DNA of 64,000 nucleotides. It comes from Microbispora catharanthi. Lineage in GTDB: Bacteria > Actinomycetota > Actinomycetes > Streptosporangiales > Streptosporangiaceae. Shown here in pieces: positions 26,263-35,040 of this stretch; the first letter of the stretch is position 1, and each line of letters begins with the position of its first letter. Location: the NCBI RefSeq assembly GCF_006334915.2, contig NZ_VDMA02000010.1:216887-280886 (forward strand), in the 5' to 3' direction. A program made the translations under genes and the position numbers. Under the pieces are notes generated by a model that saw only the letters and a list, made by a program, of their open reading frames with translations, did no database searches and had not been told where the DNA came from.

Positions 26263-27852
26263 TCACGGCATCCGCTCGTACGCAGGAAGCGTAAGGAACT
26301 CCGCGAAGTCGTCGTCAAGGGCGACCTCCTTGAACAGCGCCGTGGCCTGCGCGTAGAGCTTCTCGTCGTAGCCCGGCTCGGCGGCGATCCCGGCCAGCTC
26401 CTCCTCGATGATCCGCTCGGCGAGCTCCCGTGTCACCACCGCGCCGGTGTCGGCGAGCGTGATGTCGTTGTGGATCCACTGCCAGACCTGCGAGCGGGAG
26501 ATCTCGGCCGTCGCCGCGTCCTCCATCAGGTTGTGGATCGCCGCGGCGCCGTTGCCGCCCATCCAGGCCGCCAGGTAGCGCAGGCCGACGTCCACGTTGC
26601 CGCGCAGCCCGGTCTCGGTGATCTCGCCGGGGGTCTTGGACACCGACAGCAGGTCCTCGGCCGTGACGTGGACGTCCTCGCGCCGCCGGTCGAGCTGGTT
26701 GGGCCGGTCGCCGAGCACGCCGTCGAACACCTCGCGGCAGATCGGCACGAGGTCGGGGTGGGCCACCCAGGAGCCGTCGAAGCCGTCGCCCGACTCGCGG
26801 GTCTTGTCGGCCCGCACCTTCTCCAGCGCGACCTTGTTGACCTCGGGGTCGCGGCGGGAGGGGATGAAGGCCGCCATGCCGCCGATCGCGTGCGCGCCGC
26901 GCTTGTGGCAGGTGCGCACCAGCAGTTCGGTGTAGGCCCGCATGAACGGCGCGGTCATCGTCACCGCGTTGCGCTCGGGCAGCAGGAACTCCCGCCCCCG
27001 GGTGCGGAACTTCTTGATGACGCTGAACAGGTAGTCCCAGCGGCCGGCGTTGAGGCCCGCGGAGTGCTCGCGCAGCTCGTAGAGGATCTCCTCCATTTCG
27101 AACGCGGCCGGGTAGGTCTCGATGAGCACGGTCGCCCGGATCGTCCCCCGGGGGATGCCGAGCAGTTCCTGGGCCCGGACGAACACGTCGTTCCAGAGGC
27201 GCGCCTCCAGGTGCGACTCCATCTTCGGCAGGTAGAAGTACGGCCCGCGCCCCTTGCCGATCTGCCGCTGCGCGCAGTGGAAGAAGTAGAGGCCGAAGTC
27301 GAGCAGCGACCCGGACATCCGCGCGCCGTCCACCAGGATGTGCTTTTCCGGCAGGTGCCAGCCGCGCGGGCGGACCACGATCGTGGCCAGCTCCTCGTCC
27401 GGGCGCAGCGCGTACGTCTTGCCGCCGGACTCGAAGTCGATCGTACGGTCGAGGGCGTCGCGCAGGTTGAGCTGCCCGTTGACCGTGTTCTCCCAGGTCG
27501 GGGAGTTGGCGTCCTCGAAGTCGGCCAGCCAGACCTTGGCGCCGGAGTTGAGCGCGTTGATCGTCATCTTGCGGTCGACAGGACCGGTGATCTCGACCCG
27601 GCGGTCCTCCAGTCCCGGAGCGGGCGGGGCGACCCGCCACTCGGACTCGCGGACGTGGGCGGTCCCGGGAAGGAAATCGAGCATGCCGCCCGCGGACAGC
27701 TCCTCCTGCCGCGCCTGGCGCGCGGCGAGCAGTTCCCTGCGCCTGAGGTCGAACTCGCGCTGCAAGGTGGCCACGAAGCCGAGGGCCTCGGGAGTGAGGA
27801 TCTCGTCGAACCGGTCCAGCAGGGGGCCTTTGATCTCGACGCCTTCCGTCAT
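26263..27852 (-). CDS. aceB: Malate synthase A
   Basis: 529 aa, the usual length of malate synthase A. It condenses glyoxylate with acetyl-CoA to malate in the cytoplasm. The family signature [16 protein letters not shown] is present, with [14 protein letters not shown] carrying the catalytic acid and [18 protein letters not shown] at the C-terminus. First gene of the glycolate operon. No isocitrate lyase is next to it, so the local source of glyoxylate is the GlcDEF complex. Confidence 0.96.
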   Translation of the reverse strand: MTEGVEIKGPLLDRFDEILTPEALGFVATLQREFDLRRRELLAARQARQEELSAGGMLDFLPGTAHVRESEWRVAPPAPGLEDRRVEITGPVDRKMTINALNSGAKVWLADFEDANSPTWENTVNGQLNLRDALDRTIDFESGGKTYALRPDEELATIVVRPRGWHLPEKHILVDGARMSGSLLDFGLYFFHCAQRQIGKGRGPYFYLPKMESHLEARLWNDVFVRAQELLGIPRGTIRATVLIETYPAAFEMEEILYELREHSAGLNAGRWDYLFSVIKKFRTRGREFLLPERNAVTMTAPFMRAYTELLVRTCHKRGAHAIGGMAAFIPSRRDPEVNKVALEKVRADKTRESGDGFDGSWVAHPDLVPICREVFDGVLGDRPNQLDRRREDVHVTAEDLLSVSKTPGEITETGLRGNVDVGLRYLAAWMGGNGAAAIHNLMEDAATAEISRSQVWQWIHNDITLADTGAVVTRELAERIIEEELAGIAAEPGYDEKLYAQATALFKEVALDDDFAEFLTLPAYERMP

Positions 27853-27900
27853 TTTCCACCTTCCGGAAAAATAGTTCTGAATCGTGGAATCGACGCTACT
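27852..27900 (-). promoter_or_regulatory. Candidate IclR operator/promoter region of the glycolate operon
   Basis: Directly before the aceB start lie TTTTCC-N7-GGAAAA (27852-27870) and, inside it, the palindrome TTCCGGAA. Farther upstream is a direct repeat GAATCGTG/GAATCGAC. IclR regulators often bind A/T-flanked TTCC/GGAA-type palindromes near their operon. The assignment to the IclR of this operon is inference. Confidence 0.35.
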
Positions 27901-27999
27901 TCAGGGGAAGGCCGGGGGTCAACGCCAGGGCATTCCTCAGGGGGCGCTCGGGGGATTCCCTGATGGGAGACGCCGCACGCATGGCCGAAGATCGAGGAC

Positions 28000-28680
28000 A
28001 TGAGACACAAGACGATGGCCGTCGCGGGGGCCGTCCTGGGAATGAGCCTCGTCGTGACGGCATGCGACGTGCGGATCGGCTTCGGCGGGCAGCAGGCCGT
28101 GGAGTCCTACGACGTGACGGACAAGGTGACCGTCCTCGACGCCCGCACCGATTCCGGCGACGTCGTGGTGAACGAGAGCGACAGGTCCGGCGTCCACGTC
28201 ACCGAGACCCTGCACTGGCGCGGAGACAAACCCGCGAACGGCCATTCCGTCGACGGGGACACGCTCACGCTGGCGTACAAGTGCGGCAGCTGCTCGGTGG
28301 ACTACAAGGTGGAGGTGCCGCGCGGTCTCACCGTCAAGATCCACACCGGATCGGGAGACGTCACGCTGCGCGATCTGACCGGCCAGGTGAACGCCTCCAC
28401 CGGCTCGGGCGACGTCGACGCGCGGGGGCTCGCCGCCAAGCAGGTCAACACCCGCACGGGCTCGGGGGACATCGCCCTCAGGTTCTCGGCCGTTCCCACG
28501 GACGTGCAGGCCGTGACCGGGTCGGGCGACGGCCGGGTCTGGGTGCCGGACGGCGCCTACAACGTCAACGCGTCGACAGGGAGCGGCGACCGCAAGGTCG
28601 AGGTGGCGCACGACGCCTCGGCGCCGCACACGATCACGATCAGGACCGGATCGGGCGACGCCGAGGTGCACAAGCTGTGA
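28000..28680 (+). CDS. DUF4097-family lipoprotein with beta-strand repeats
   Basis: 226 aa. A lipoprotein signal MRHKTMAVAGAVLGMSLVVTAC is followed by a DUF4097-type right-handed beta repeat: the motif TGSGD or DSGD recurs seven times at about 15-25-residue spacing, each marking a turn between strands. Such proteins are exported and of unknown role, often called putative adhesins. A disulfide is likely at KCGSCSVDY. It is divergent from the aceB operon. A second family member lies at 57.9-58.6 kb. Confidence 0.9.
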   Translation: MRHKTMAVAGAVLGMSLVVTACDVRIGFGGQQAVESYDVTDKVTVLDARTDSGDVVVNESDRSGVHVTETLHWRGDKPANGHSVDGDTLTLAYKCGSCSVDYKVEVPRGLTVKIHTGSGDVTLRDLTGQVNASTGSGDVDARGLAAKQVNTRTGSGDIALRFSAVPTDVQAVTGSGDGRVWVPDGAYNVNASTGSGDRKVEVAHDASAPHTITIRTGSGDAEVHKL

Positions 28681-28686
28681 TCGCCG

Positions 28687-30039
28687 TCAGGCGAGCACCG
28701 GCTGGTTGGCGCGGAAGACGCCGTCGGGGTCGCGGCGGCGCTTGATCTCACGCAGCCGGGCCAGCGTGTCCGCGTCGAACGCGGAGGCGGCCTTCTCGGC
28801 GCCGTTCAGGTAGGTGAACGGCTTGCGGCCGGTCGTGTGCGGCGCCATCGCCCGCGCGATCTCCGCCTGCCGAGCGGTGACCGCCTGCCCGCCCTCGGGC
28901 GACATGACCGGCCCGATCATGTTCAGCAGGTACGGCTCGGCGATGTGCCCGCACGCCCCGCCGCCGTCGGCGGGCCCGCTCAGCGCGCCGCCCAGGTGGC
29001 GCACCTGCACCGTGGCCAGGGGGGCGACGTCGCCCACGGCCGCGAGCAGATCGTCCGCCACGGCGTCGCCGAGCCCGGTCAGCAGTTCGCCGCGGCCCGC
29101 GCCGGGCACCGGCTGCGTCGGCTCGGCGCAGATGCCGCCCAGGGCGTCCAGGGGCATCGCCGCACGGCTGTCGCTCAGCACGCCGGGGATGTCCTCGAAC
29201 CGCCGGAGCAGGTCGCGCCCCTCCTCCTCGCCGCCCAGGAACGTCGAGTCCACGGCGACCGCGGCGAGTCCGCGCAGCGGCTCGGGCACCTGGGGCACCG
29301 GCGGGAACTTCACCATCGCGAACCAGACGGTCAGCTCCGCGGGCGCCGCCGCGGTCACCTCCCGGTAGGCGGCGAGCACCTCGGGCGCCCGCTCGGCGGG
29401 CCACAGCATGCGCCCGCCGTACAGCAGCGGCGCCGGGTGCAGGTCCAGCTCCATCGCCGTCACCAGCGCGAAGTCGCCTCCGCCGCCGCGCAGCGCCCAG
29501 AACAGGTCGGGGTCGGAATCGGCCGTGACGCGGGCCTGCGTGCCGTCGGCGCCGACCACCTCGAACGCACGTACGGCATCGGCCGCCCAGCCGTGCCTGC
29601 GGGCGAACCACCCGAGTCCGCCACCGAGGGTGTAGCCGGTGACGCTGACGACGGGAGAGCTGCCGGGCAGGCCGGTCAGCCCGTGCTTGCCGGTCGCGGT
29701 CAGCAACTCGCCCCACTGCACGCCGGCCTCGACGCGGGCGGTCCGCCGCTCCGGCAGGACCTCCATGCCGCGCAACCGTCCGGTGCGCAGCAGGATCGTC
29801 CCGTCGAGGCGGGTGGTGGCGCCGTGCCCGCTCGGCTGCACCGCGACGGCGAGGCCGGCCAGCCTCGCGCAGCGGACCACGGCGGCGGCGTCGGCCGCGT
29901 CCTCGACCTCCACGACCGCGGCCACCCGCTGGTCGACCGCCCGGTTCCACGGCAGCCGCGCGGCCTCGAATCCGTCGTCGCCGGGGACGAGGACCTGCCC
30001 GCGTACCATACGGCGAAGGTCGGTTCCCAGGGTTGTCAC
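28687..30039 (-). CDS. FAD-linked (berberine-bridge-like) oxidoreductase, copy 1
   Basis: 450 aa, FAD_binding_4 fold. A likely covalent histidine sits in AVQPSGHGATT, then SSPVVSVTGYTLGGGLGWFARRHG, ALRGGGGDFALVTAMELDLHP, and the C-terminal LREIKRRRDPDGVFRANQP typical of this oxidase group. It oxidises an unknown small molecule, passing electrons to oxygen. The start GTG 30039 has AGGAGGAG upstream. It is transcribed divergently from the SARP-type gene at 30192 and has a close paralogue at 33505-34869. It converges with the DUF4097 gene at a 6-base gap. Confidence 0.92.
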   Translation of the reverse strand: MTTLGTDLRRMVRGQVLVPGDDGFEAARLPWNRAVDQRVAAVVEVEDAADAAAVVRCARLAGLAVAVQPSGHGATTRLDGTILLRTGRLRGMEVLPERRTARVEAGVQWGELLTATGKHGLTGLPGSSPVVSVTGYTLGGGLGWFARRHGWAADAVRAFEVVGADGTQARVTADSDPDLFWALRGGGGDFALVTAMELDLHPAPLLYGGRMLWPAERAPEVLAAYREVTAAAPAELTVWFAMVKFPPVPQVPEPLRGLAAVAVDSTFLGGEEEGRDLLRRFEDIPGVLSDSRAAMPLDALGGICAEPTQPVPGAGRGELLTGLGDAVADDLLAAVGDVAPLATVQVRHLGGALSGPADGGGACGHIAEPYLLNMIGPVMSPEGGQAVTARQAEIARAMAPHTTGRKPFTYLNGAEKAASAFDADTLARLREIKRRRDPDGVFRANQPVLA

Positions 30040-30119
30040 GCTCTCCTCCTGCTGCGTCCGGCGGCGCCTGTCGGCCCCGCTCGTGATCAACCCTGCTACA
30101 TCCCGTTTGCCGATGATTA

Positions 30120-30159
30120 GGAATCGGCTCGGAATCGTCTGGTTCTACGGTAGGAATCC
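30120..30159 (+). promoter_or_regulatory. 11-bp-phased direct repeats, candidate SARP operator 1
   Basis: GGAATCG at 30120 and 30131 and GGAATCC at 30153 lie on an exact 11-bp grid, with the slot at 30142 degenerate (GTTCTAC). SARP/OmpR-type winged helices bind heptamer direct repeats with 4-base spacers, which gives just this period. The site lies in the 152-base gap between the oxidoreductase and the regulator, 33 bases before the regulator start, so it may control both genes. Confidence 0.6.
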
Positions 30160-30191
30160 GATTTCCGGTACATGTCTCGTGATGGGGAGCG

Positions 30192-33100
30192 ATGGACTTT
30201 CGCCTGTTCGGGCCGATCGAGGTCACCGACGCCGACGGCCGGGCCGTCGACCTCGGCACGCCCAAGCAGCGGGCCGTGCTGGCCGTGCTCGCGCTGGAGC
30301 CGGGCCGCGTGGTCTCCCTCGACCGTCTCATCGACGAGCTGTGGTCGGGCGAGGCGCCGTCGAGCGCGACCGGGACCCTGCAGGCGTACGTCTTCCAGCT
30401 CCGCCGGGCGCTCGAACCCGGCCGGCCGCCGCGCACGCCGCCGAAGGTGCTGGTCACCCGCGAGCCCGGCTACCTGCTGGCGGTGGCGCCCGGCCAGGTG
30501 GACCTGGTCCGCTTCACCGCGCTGGCCGAGGACGGCGGGCGCGCGCTCGCCCGGGGCGAGCACGCCGCCGCGGCCGAGTCGCTGCGCGGCGCGCTGGAGA
30601 CGTGGCGGGGCGAGCCGCTCGCCGAGTTCACCGCGTACGAGTTCGCCCAGCCGGTCGTCGCACGGCTGACCGAGCTGCGCGCCACGGCCACCGAGAACTG
30701 GTTCGAGGCCCGGCTGGCGCTCGGCGACGCGGGATCGTGCGTGCCCGACCTCGAACGCCTGGTGGAGGACCATCCCTACCGGGAGCGGCTGTGGAGCCTG
30801 CTCGTGCTCGCCCTCTACCGGTCGGGACGGCAGGCCGACGCCCTCGCCGCGCTGCGCAGGGTCAGGGCGCTGCTCGCCGGGGAACTGGGCCTGGAGCCCG
30901 GCCCCGAGCTGCGGCGGCTCGAGCAGGCCGTCTTCGACCAGTCGCCGGACCTCGGCGGCCCCGGGCCGGTCCCGCTCGCCCCCGCCGCCGCGCCGGTGAC
31001 GGCCGTCCCGCCCGGGACCGCGCCGCGACCGGTCGTCCACGACGGGCTCGTCGCCCGGCGCGAGCAGCTCGGACGCGTGGCCGCCCGCCTGGCCGAGGCC
31101 CGCCGAGGCCGGGGCGGCGTGCTGCTGGTCGCCGGGGAGGCGGGCATCGGCAAGACCCGCCTCGCGGAGGCTGCGGCCGACGAGGCGGCCGCCCTGGGGA
31201 TGGCGGTCGCCTGGGGTCGCTGCGCCGAGGACACCGGCGCCCCCGCCTTCTGGCCCTGGCTGCGGGTGCTGCGCGACCTCGGCCCCGACGCGGCGGACGC
31301 GCTGGCCGCCCTGTCCGGGGGCTCGCAGGGACGGGCACCGGGCGGCGACCCGGGCGCCGCGCTGTTCGAGCTGCACGAGCGGGTGACCGCAGCCCTTCGG
31401 GCGGCGGGGCCGTCGCTCGTCGTCCTCGACGACCTGCACTGGGCAGACGCGTCGTCCCTGCGCCTGCTCGCGTTCGCGGCCGGGGAGCTGCACCGGTCGC
31501 CGGTTCTGGTGCTGGCGACGATTCGCCCTGAGCCGGGCGGCGACCCCGAGCAACTGCGCGACACGCTAGCCGCGCTCGCCCGCGAACGCGGCGCGGAGCG
31601 CCTCACGCTGCCGCCGTTCACCCGGGAGGAGGTGGCCGCCTACCTGGCCGGGCGCGACCTGCCGGACACGCGGCTCGCCGCGCTGCTGCACGAGCGCACC
31701 GGGGGCAATCCCTTCTATATGGGCGAGCTGATCCGGCTGCTGGGCAGCGAGCGCCGGCTCGACGCCGCCTCGGTCGGCGTGCCCGACGGGGTGCGCGAGG
31801 TCATCGGGCGCCGCGTCGCGCGGCTGCCGGAGGAGACCCGCGCGCTGCTGGAGGCGGCCGCCGTACTCGGCCGCGAGGTGAGCCTCGACGCGCTGGAGGC
31901 GGCCTGCGGCGTGGGCGCGGAGGAGGCGATGCTGCGGCTCGAACCGGCCGTGGCGACGGGGCTGCTCGTCGAGGCGCCCGGCTTCGACTACCGGTTCTCG
32001 CACGCCCTCGTCCGCGACGCCCTCTACGCCGGTCTCGGCCGGGTGCGCGCGGCGCGGCTGCACCTGCGCACAGGGGAGGCGCTGGAGACGCTTCCGGGGA
32101 TCGAGACGTCCGTGCTCGCCCACCACTTCGTGGCGGCCGCCCGGGCGGGCGGCGCAGCCAAGGCCGTGGAGTACGCCGTCCTGGCCGCCCGGCAGGCCGC
32201 CGCCGGCTGCGCGTACGACGAGGCGGTGGAGTGGTGGGGCAGGGCACTCGCCGCCCTCGGCCCGGCGGACCCCGCCCGGCGGTGCGCGCTGCTGGTTCGC
32301 CGCGGCGAGGCGCTGCGCGCCGTCGGCGACGTCGCCGGGGCGAGGTCGGCCCTGCAGGAGGCGATCGGCCTCTCCGCCGGGATCGGCGAACGCGCGACGC
32401 TGATCGAGGCCGCCACCGTGTTCGGCGGCATGTCCGTGTGGAACTGGCCCCACTACGGCGTCGTGGACGACGAGTCGGTCGCCCTGCTGGAGGGCCTGCT
32501 GAAGGAGCCGCTCGGCGACGCGGAGCGGGCCACCCTGCTGGGCACCCTGGGCCTGGAGCTGTACTACTCGCCGCGCAGGGCCGAGGGGGAGCGGCTCGCG
32601 GCCGAGGGAGTGCGGCTGGCCCGCCGCACCGGCGACCCCCGCCTGCTGGCCCGCTCGCTCAACAACTACGCGGTGGCGGCCTGGGTCTGCGAGCGGGAGG
32701 ACGAGCGCCGCCGGGCGGTCGAGGAGATGCTCGCCCTTCCCCTGGACGCGCCGGCGGAGGCCGTCGCCCGCGTCTTCCGCATGGCGCACCTGCTGAGGGC
32801 GGGCGAGCTCGCGGAGTGGGACCGCGACCTGGCGCGCTGCGCGCGGCTGGTGGACGAGATCAGGCGTCCCGAGTTGACGGGGATGTCGCGGATCGCCGAG
32901 GCCGCCGGCCGGACGATGCGCGGCGACTGGGCGGAGGCCGAACGCCTCGCCGAGGAGTTCACCGCGCTGATCGCGGGGTTCAGCATGTGGGGCCTCGACT
33001 ACCCCGGCCTGATCACCCTCTACACCTGCCGCCGCGGGCAGGGCCGGGTGGACGAGATCGCCGACCGGCTCGTGTCCCGGGCGCACGACTCCGACATGGT

Positions 33101-33497
33101 GCCGCTGCGCCCGGTCGCCGCGCTGGCCGCCCTCGACGCGGGCGACACCGCGCTCGCCCGGCGGCTGGCCGAGCGCTGGAGCGGAGAGATCCGCGACGAC
33201 TGGACCACCGAGTTCATCCTCGTCGTGTGGGGCCACGTGGCCGCCCGGCTCGGCGTGCCCGACCCCGCCGCCCTCTACCGGAGGCTCGCGCCGTACGGGG
33301 AACGGCTCGTGGTCAGCGGCATGGGCGGCGCCGGCTGGGGCTCCACCCATCTGGTCCTGGCCGAGCTGGCGGACGCCACGGGCGAGCGCGGCCTCGCCCT
33401 GCGCCACGCCCGCGGGGCCCACGAGACGCACCTGCGCCTGGGGCTGGACCACTGGGCGGGGGAGAGCAGCCGGCTCCTCGCCGAACTGGACGGATGA
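30192..33497 (+). CDS. SARP/BTAD transcriptional regulator with AAA ATPase domain, copy 1
   Basis: 1101 aa. Residues 1-95 are an OmpR-type winged helix (FRLFGPIEVTDADG, DRLIDELWSGEAP), about 96-245 the bacterial transcriptional activation domain (QPVVARLTELRATATEN, LYRSGRQADALAALRRVR), then a STAND/AAA ATPase with Walker A GEAGIGKT at 315-322 and Walker B LVVLDDLHWAD near 410. A long helical, TPR-like C-terminal half follows. No LuxR helix-turn-helix is present at the end, unlike many large ATP-binding regulators. Such proteins switch on secondary metabolism or nearby genes in actinobacteria. ATG 30192 follows GGGGAGCG. Confidence 0.93.
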   Translation: MDFRLFGPIEVTDADGRAVDLGTPKQRAVLAVLALEPGRVVSLDRLIDELWSGEAPSSATGTLQAYVFQLRRALEPGRPPRTPPKVLVTREPGYLLAVAPGQVDLVRFTALAEDGGRALARGEHAAAAESLRGALETWRGEPLAEFTAYEFAQPVVARLTELRATATENWFEARLALGDAGSCVPDLERLVEDHPYRERLWSLLVLALYRSGRQADALAALRRVRALLAGELGLEPGPELRRLEQAVFDQSPDLGGPGPVPLAPAAAPVTAVPPGTAPRPVVHDGLVARREQLGRVAARLAEARRGRGGVLLVAGEAGIGKTRLAEAAADEAAALGMAVAWGRCAEDTGAPAFWPWLRVLRDLGPDAADALAALSGGSQGRAPGGDPGAALFELHERVTAALRAAGPSLVVLDDLHWADASSLRLLAFAAGELHRSPVLVLATIRPEPGGDPEQLRDTLAALARERGAERLTLPPFTREEVAAYLAGRDLPDTRLAALLHERTGGNPFYMGELIRLLGSERRLDAASVGVPDGVREVIGRRVARLPEETRALLEAAAVLGREVSLDALEAACGVGAEEAMLRLEPAVATGLLVEAPGFDYRFSHALVRDALYAGLGRVRAARLHLRTGEALETLPGIETSVLAHHFVAAARAGGAAKAVEYAVLAARQAAAGCAYDEAVEWWGRALAALGPADPARRCALLVRRGEALRAVGDVAGARSALQEAIGLSAGIGERATLIEAATVFGGMSVWNWPHYGVVDDESVALLEGLLKEPLGDAERATLLGTLGLELYYSPRRAEGERLAAEGVRLARRTGDPRLLARSLNNYAVAAWVCEREDERRRAVEEMLALPLDAPAEAVARVFRMAHLLRAGELAEWDRDLARCARLVDEIRRPELTGMSRIAEAAGRTMRGDWAEAERLAEEFTALIAGFSMWGLDYPGLITLYTCRRGQGRVDEIADRLVSRAHDSDMVPLRPVAALAALDAGDTALARRLAERWSGEIRDDWTTEFILVVWGHVAARLGVPDPAALYRRLAPYGERLVVSGMGGAGWGSTHLVLAELADATGERGLALRHARGAHETHLRLGLDHWAGESSRLLAELDG

Positions 33498-33504
33498 GCC
33501 GCAG

Positions 33505-34869
33505 TCACCCGAGGACGGGGTGGTTGCCGAGGATCACGTCGTGCGGGTCGCGGCGGCGCTTGACCTGGCGCAGGCGGGCCAGGATCTCGGCCGGGAAGGC
33601 GGACGCCGCCGGCTCCCCGTGGCCGAGGAAGGTGAAGGGCGTGCGGCCGCTCGCGACCCCCGCCACCGCGTCGGCGACGGCCGACTGGCGGCGCCGGATC
33701 GCCTCCGCCATGCCGGGCGCCGCGAGGACGCCGAGCGTGCTCAGCAGGTAGGGCTCCGCGATGTGGCCGCAGGCCCCGCCCTTCTCGTCCACCCGGGCCA
33801 GCGCCCCGCCGAGGTGGCGGATCTGCACGTAGGCGAGCGGCGCGATGGTGCCGGGCCCGGCGGCGGCCAGCAGCGCCGCCGCCTCGGCGTCGCCGAGTCC
33901 GGTGAGCAGCTCGGAGCGCAGCATCGCGGGCGTGGGGTCGGTCGGCTCCGCGCAGATGTCCGCGAGGTTCGCCACGGGCATCGGGCATCGGGTGTCGAAG
34001 ACGGGCTCGGGAATCCGGTCGAACCGGTGCAGCAGGGCCCGCGCCTCGTCCGGGTCGCCGAGGTAGGTGATGTCGATCGTCACGGCCGACAGGCCGCGCA
34101 GCGGCTCGGGCAGCTCGGGCAGCGGCGGGAACTGCAGCAGGTGGAACCAGACCGTCAGCTCCTCGGGCGCCTCGGCCGTGGTGGCGCGGAAGGCGGCCAG
34201 CACCTCCGCGGCCCGCCTGGCCGGCCACAGGATCCGCCCGCCGTACAGCACCGGAGCCGGGTGCAGGTCGATCTCCATCGCGGTCACCACCGCGAAGTCG
34301 CCCCCGCCGCCGCGCAGCGCCCAGAACAGCTCGGGATCGCTGCCGGCCGTGACGGTCGCGTGCTCGCCTGCGGCGTCCACGACCTCGAACGCGCGCACGC
34401 TGTCGGCGGCGAAGCCGTACCTGCGCCCGAACCAGCTCAGGCCCCCGCCCAGGGTGAACCCGGTGGCGCTGACGACCCCCGTGCTGCCCGCCAGCGGCGT
34501 CAGCCCGTGCTCGCCCGCCGCCGTGAGCACCTCGCCCCACGAGACGCCGGCCTCCACCCGGGCCACCCGCTCAGCCGGCCGTACGGTCAGGCCGCGCAAC
34601 GCCGTGGTGCGCAGCAGGATCGCGTCGTCGAAGGCGGCCGGGGCGTGCCCGTTCGGCTGGGTGGCGACGCGCAGCCCGGCGAGGCCCGCGTAGCCGACCA
34701 CGGCCGCGACGTCGTGCGCGTCCCGCGCCTCGACGACCGCCGCGACCCGCTGGTCGACGGCCATGTCCCAGGGGCGTCGGCTCTCGTCGAAGCCCTCGTC
34801 GCCCCGCACCAGCACCCGGCCGCGCACCACCCGGCGGAGATCGGCGCCGAGCGCCTTCACCTGGTCCAT
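33505..34869 (-). CDS. FAD-linked oxidoreductase, copy 2
   Basis: 454 aa, paralogue of the oxidase at 28687-30039 along its whole length: same N-terminal LGADLRRVVRGRVLV, the covalent-flavin-type histidine in ATQPNGHAP, GFTLGGGLSWFGRRYG, ALRGGGGDFAVVTAMEIDLHP, GGACGHIAEPYLLS and the end LRQVKRRRDPHDVILGNHP. Its start region contains GGAGGAGA. Divergent from the second SARP-type regulator. Its 3' end lies only 7 bases from the stop of the first regulator, so the two modules abut. Confidence 0.92.
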   Translation of the reverse strand: MDQVKALGADLRRVVRGRVLVRGDEGFDESRRPWDMAVDQRVAAVVEARDAHDVAAVVGYAGLAGLRVATQPNGHAPAAFDDAILLRTTALRGLTVRPAERVARVEAGVSWGEVLTAAGEHGLTPLAGSTGVVSATGFTLGGGLSWFGRRYGFAADSVRAFEVVDAAGEHATVTAGSDPELFWALRGGGGDFAVVTAMEIDLHPAPVLYGGRILWPARRAAEVLAAFRATTAEAPEELTVWFHLLQFPPLPELPEPLRGLSAVTIDITYLGDPDEARALLHRFDRIPEPVFDTRCPMPVANLADICAEPTDPTPAMLRSELLTGLGDAEAAALLAAAGPGTIAPLAYVQIRHLGGALARVDEKGGACGHIAEPYLLSTLGVLAAPGMAEAIRRRQSAVADAVAGVASGRTPFTFLGHGEPAASAFPAEILARLRQVKRRRDPHDVILGNHPVLG

Positions 34870-34941
34870 CTCTTCTCCTCCCCATCGTGGGTTCCTCGTG
34901 CGGGACCACCGTGGAACACGGGGATCGGAGCCTGCATGGGC

Positions 34942-34975
34942 GTGACTTGGAAACCGTCCAAGTCACCCCCAAGTG
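34942..34975 (+). promoter_or_regulatory. Palindrome plus 11-bp direct repeat, candidate SARP operator 2
   Basis: GTGACTTGG-N7-CCAAGTCAC (34942-34966) is a perfect 9-bp inverted repeat. Its right arm CCAAGTC (34958) is repeated as CCAAGTG exactly 11 bp later (34969). The spacing matches SARP heptamer repeats and the position corresponds to that in module 1, but the heptamer differs from GGAATCG. It lies 66-100 bases before the regulator start. Confidence 0.55.
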
Positions 34976-35040
34976 GACCGTTCCGGTGGGGGTCGTCCCG
35001 GCTCTACGCTTGCCGCAGCTATCAGAGGGGTTTTTCGGTC

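Noticed and set aside
33300..33497. LuxR-type helix-turn-helix expected at the end of a large ATP-binding regulator
   Set aside because: The C-terminus is plain helical repeat sequence; DNA binding is N-terminal.
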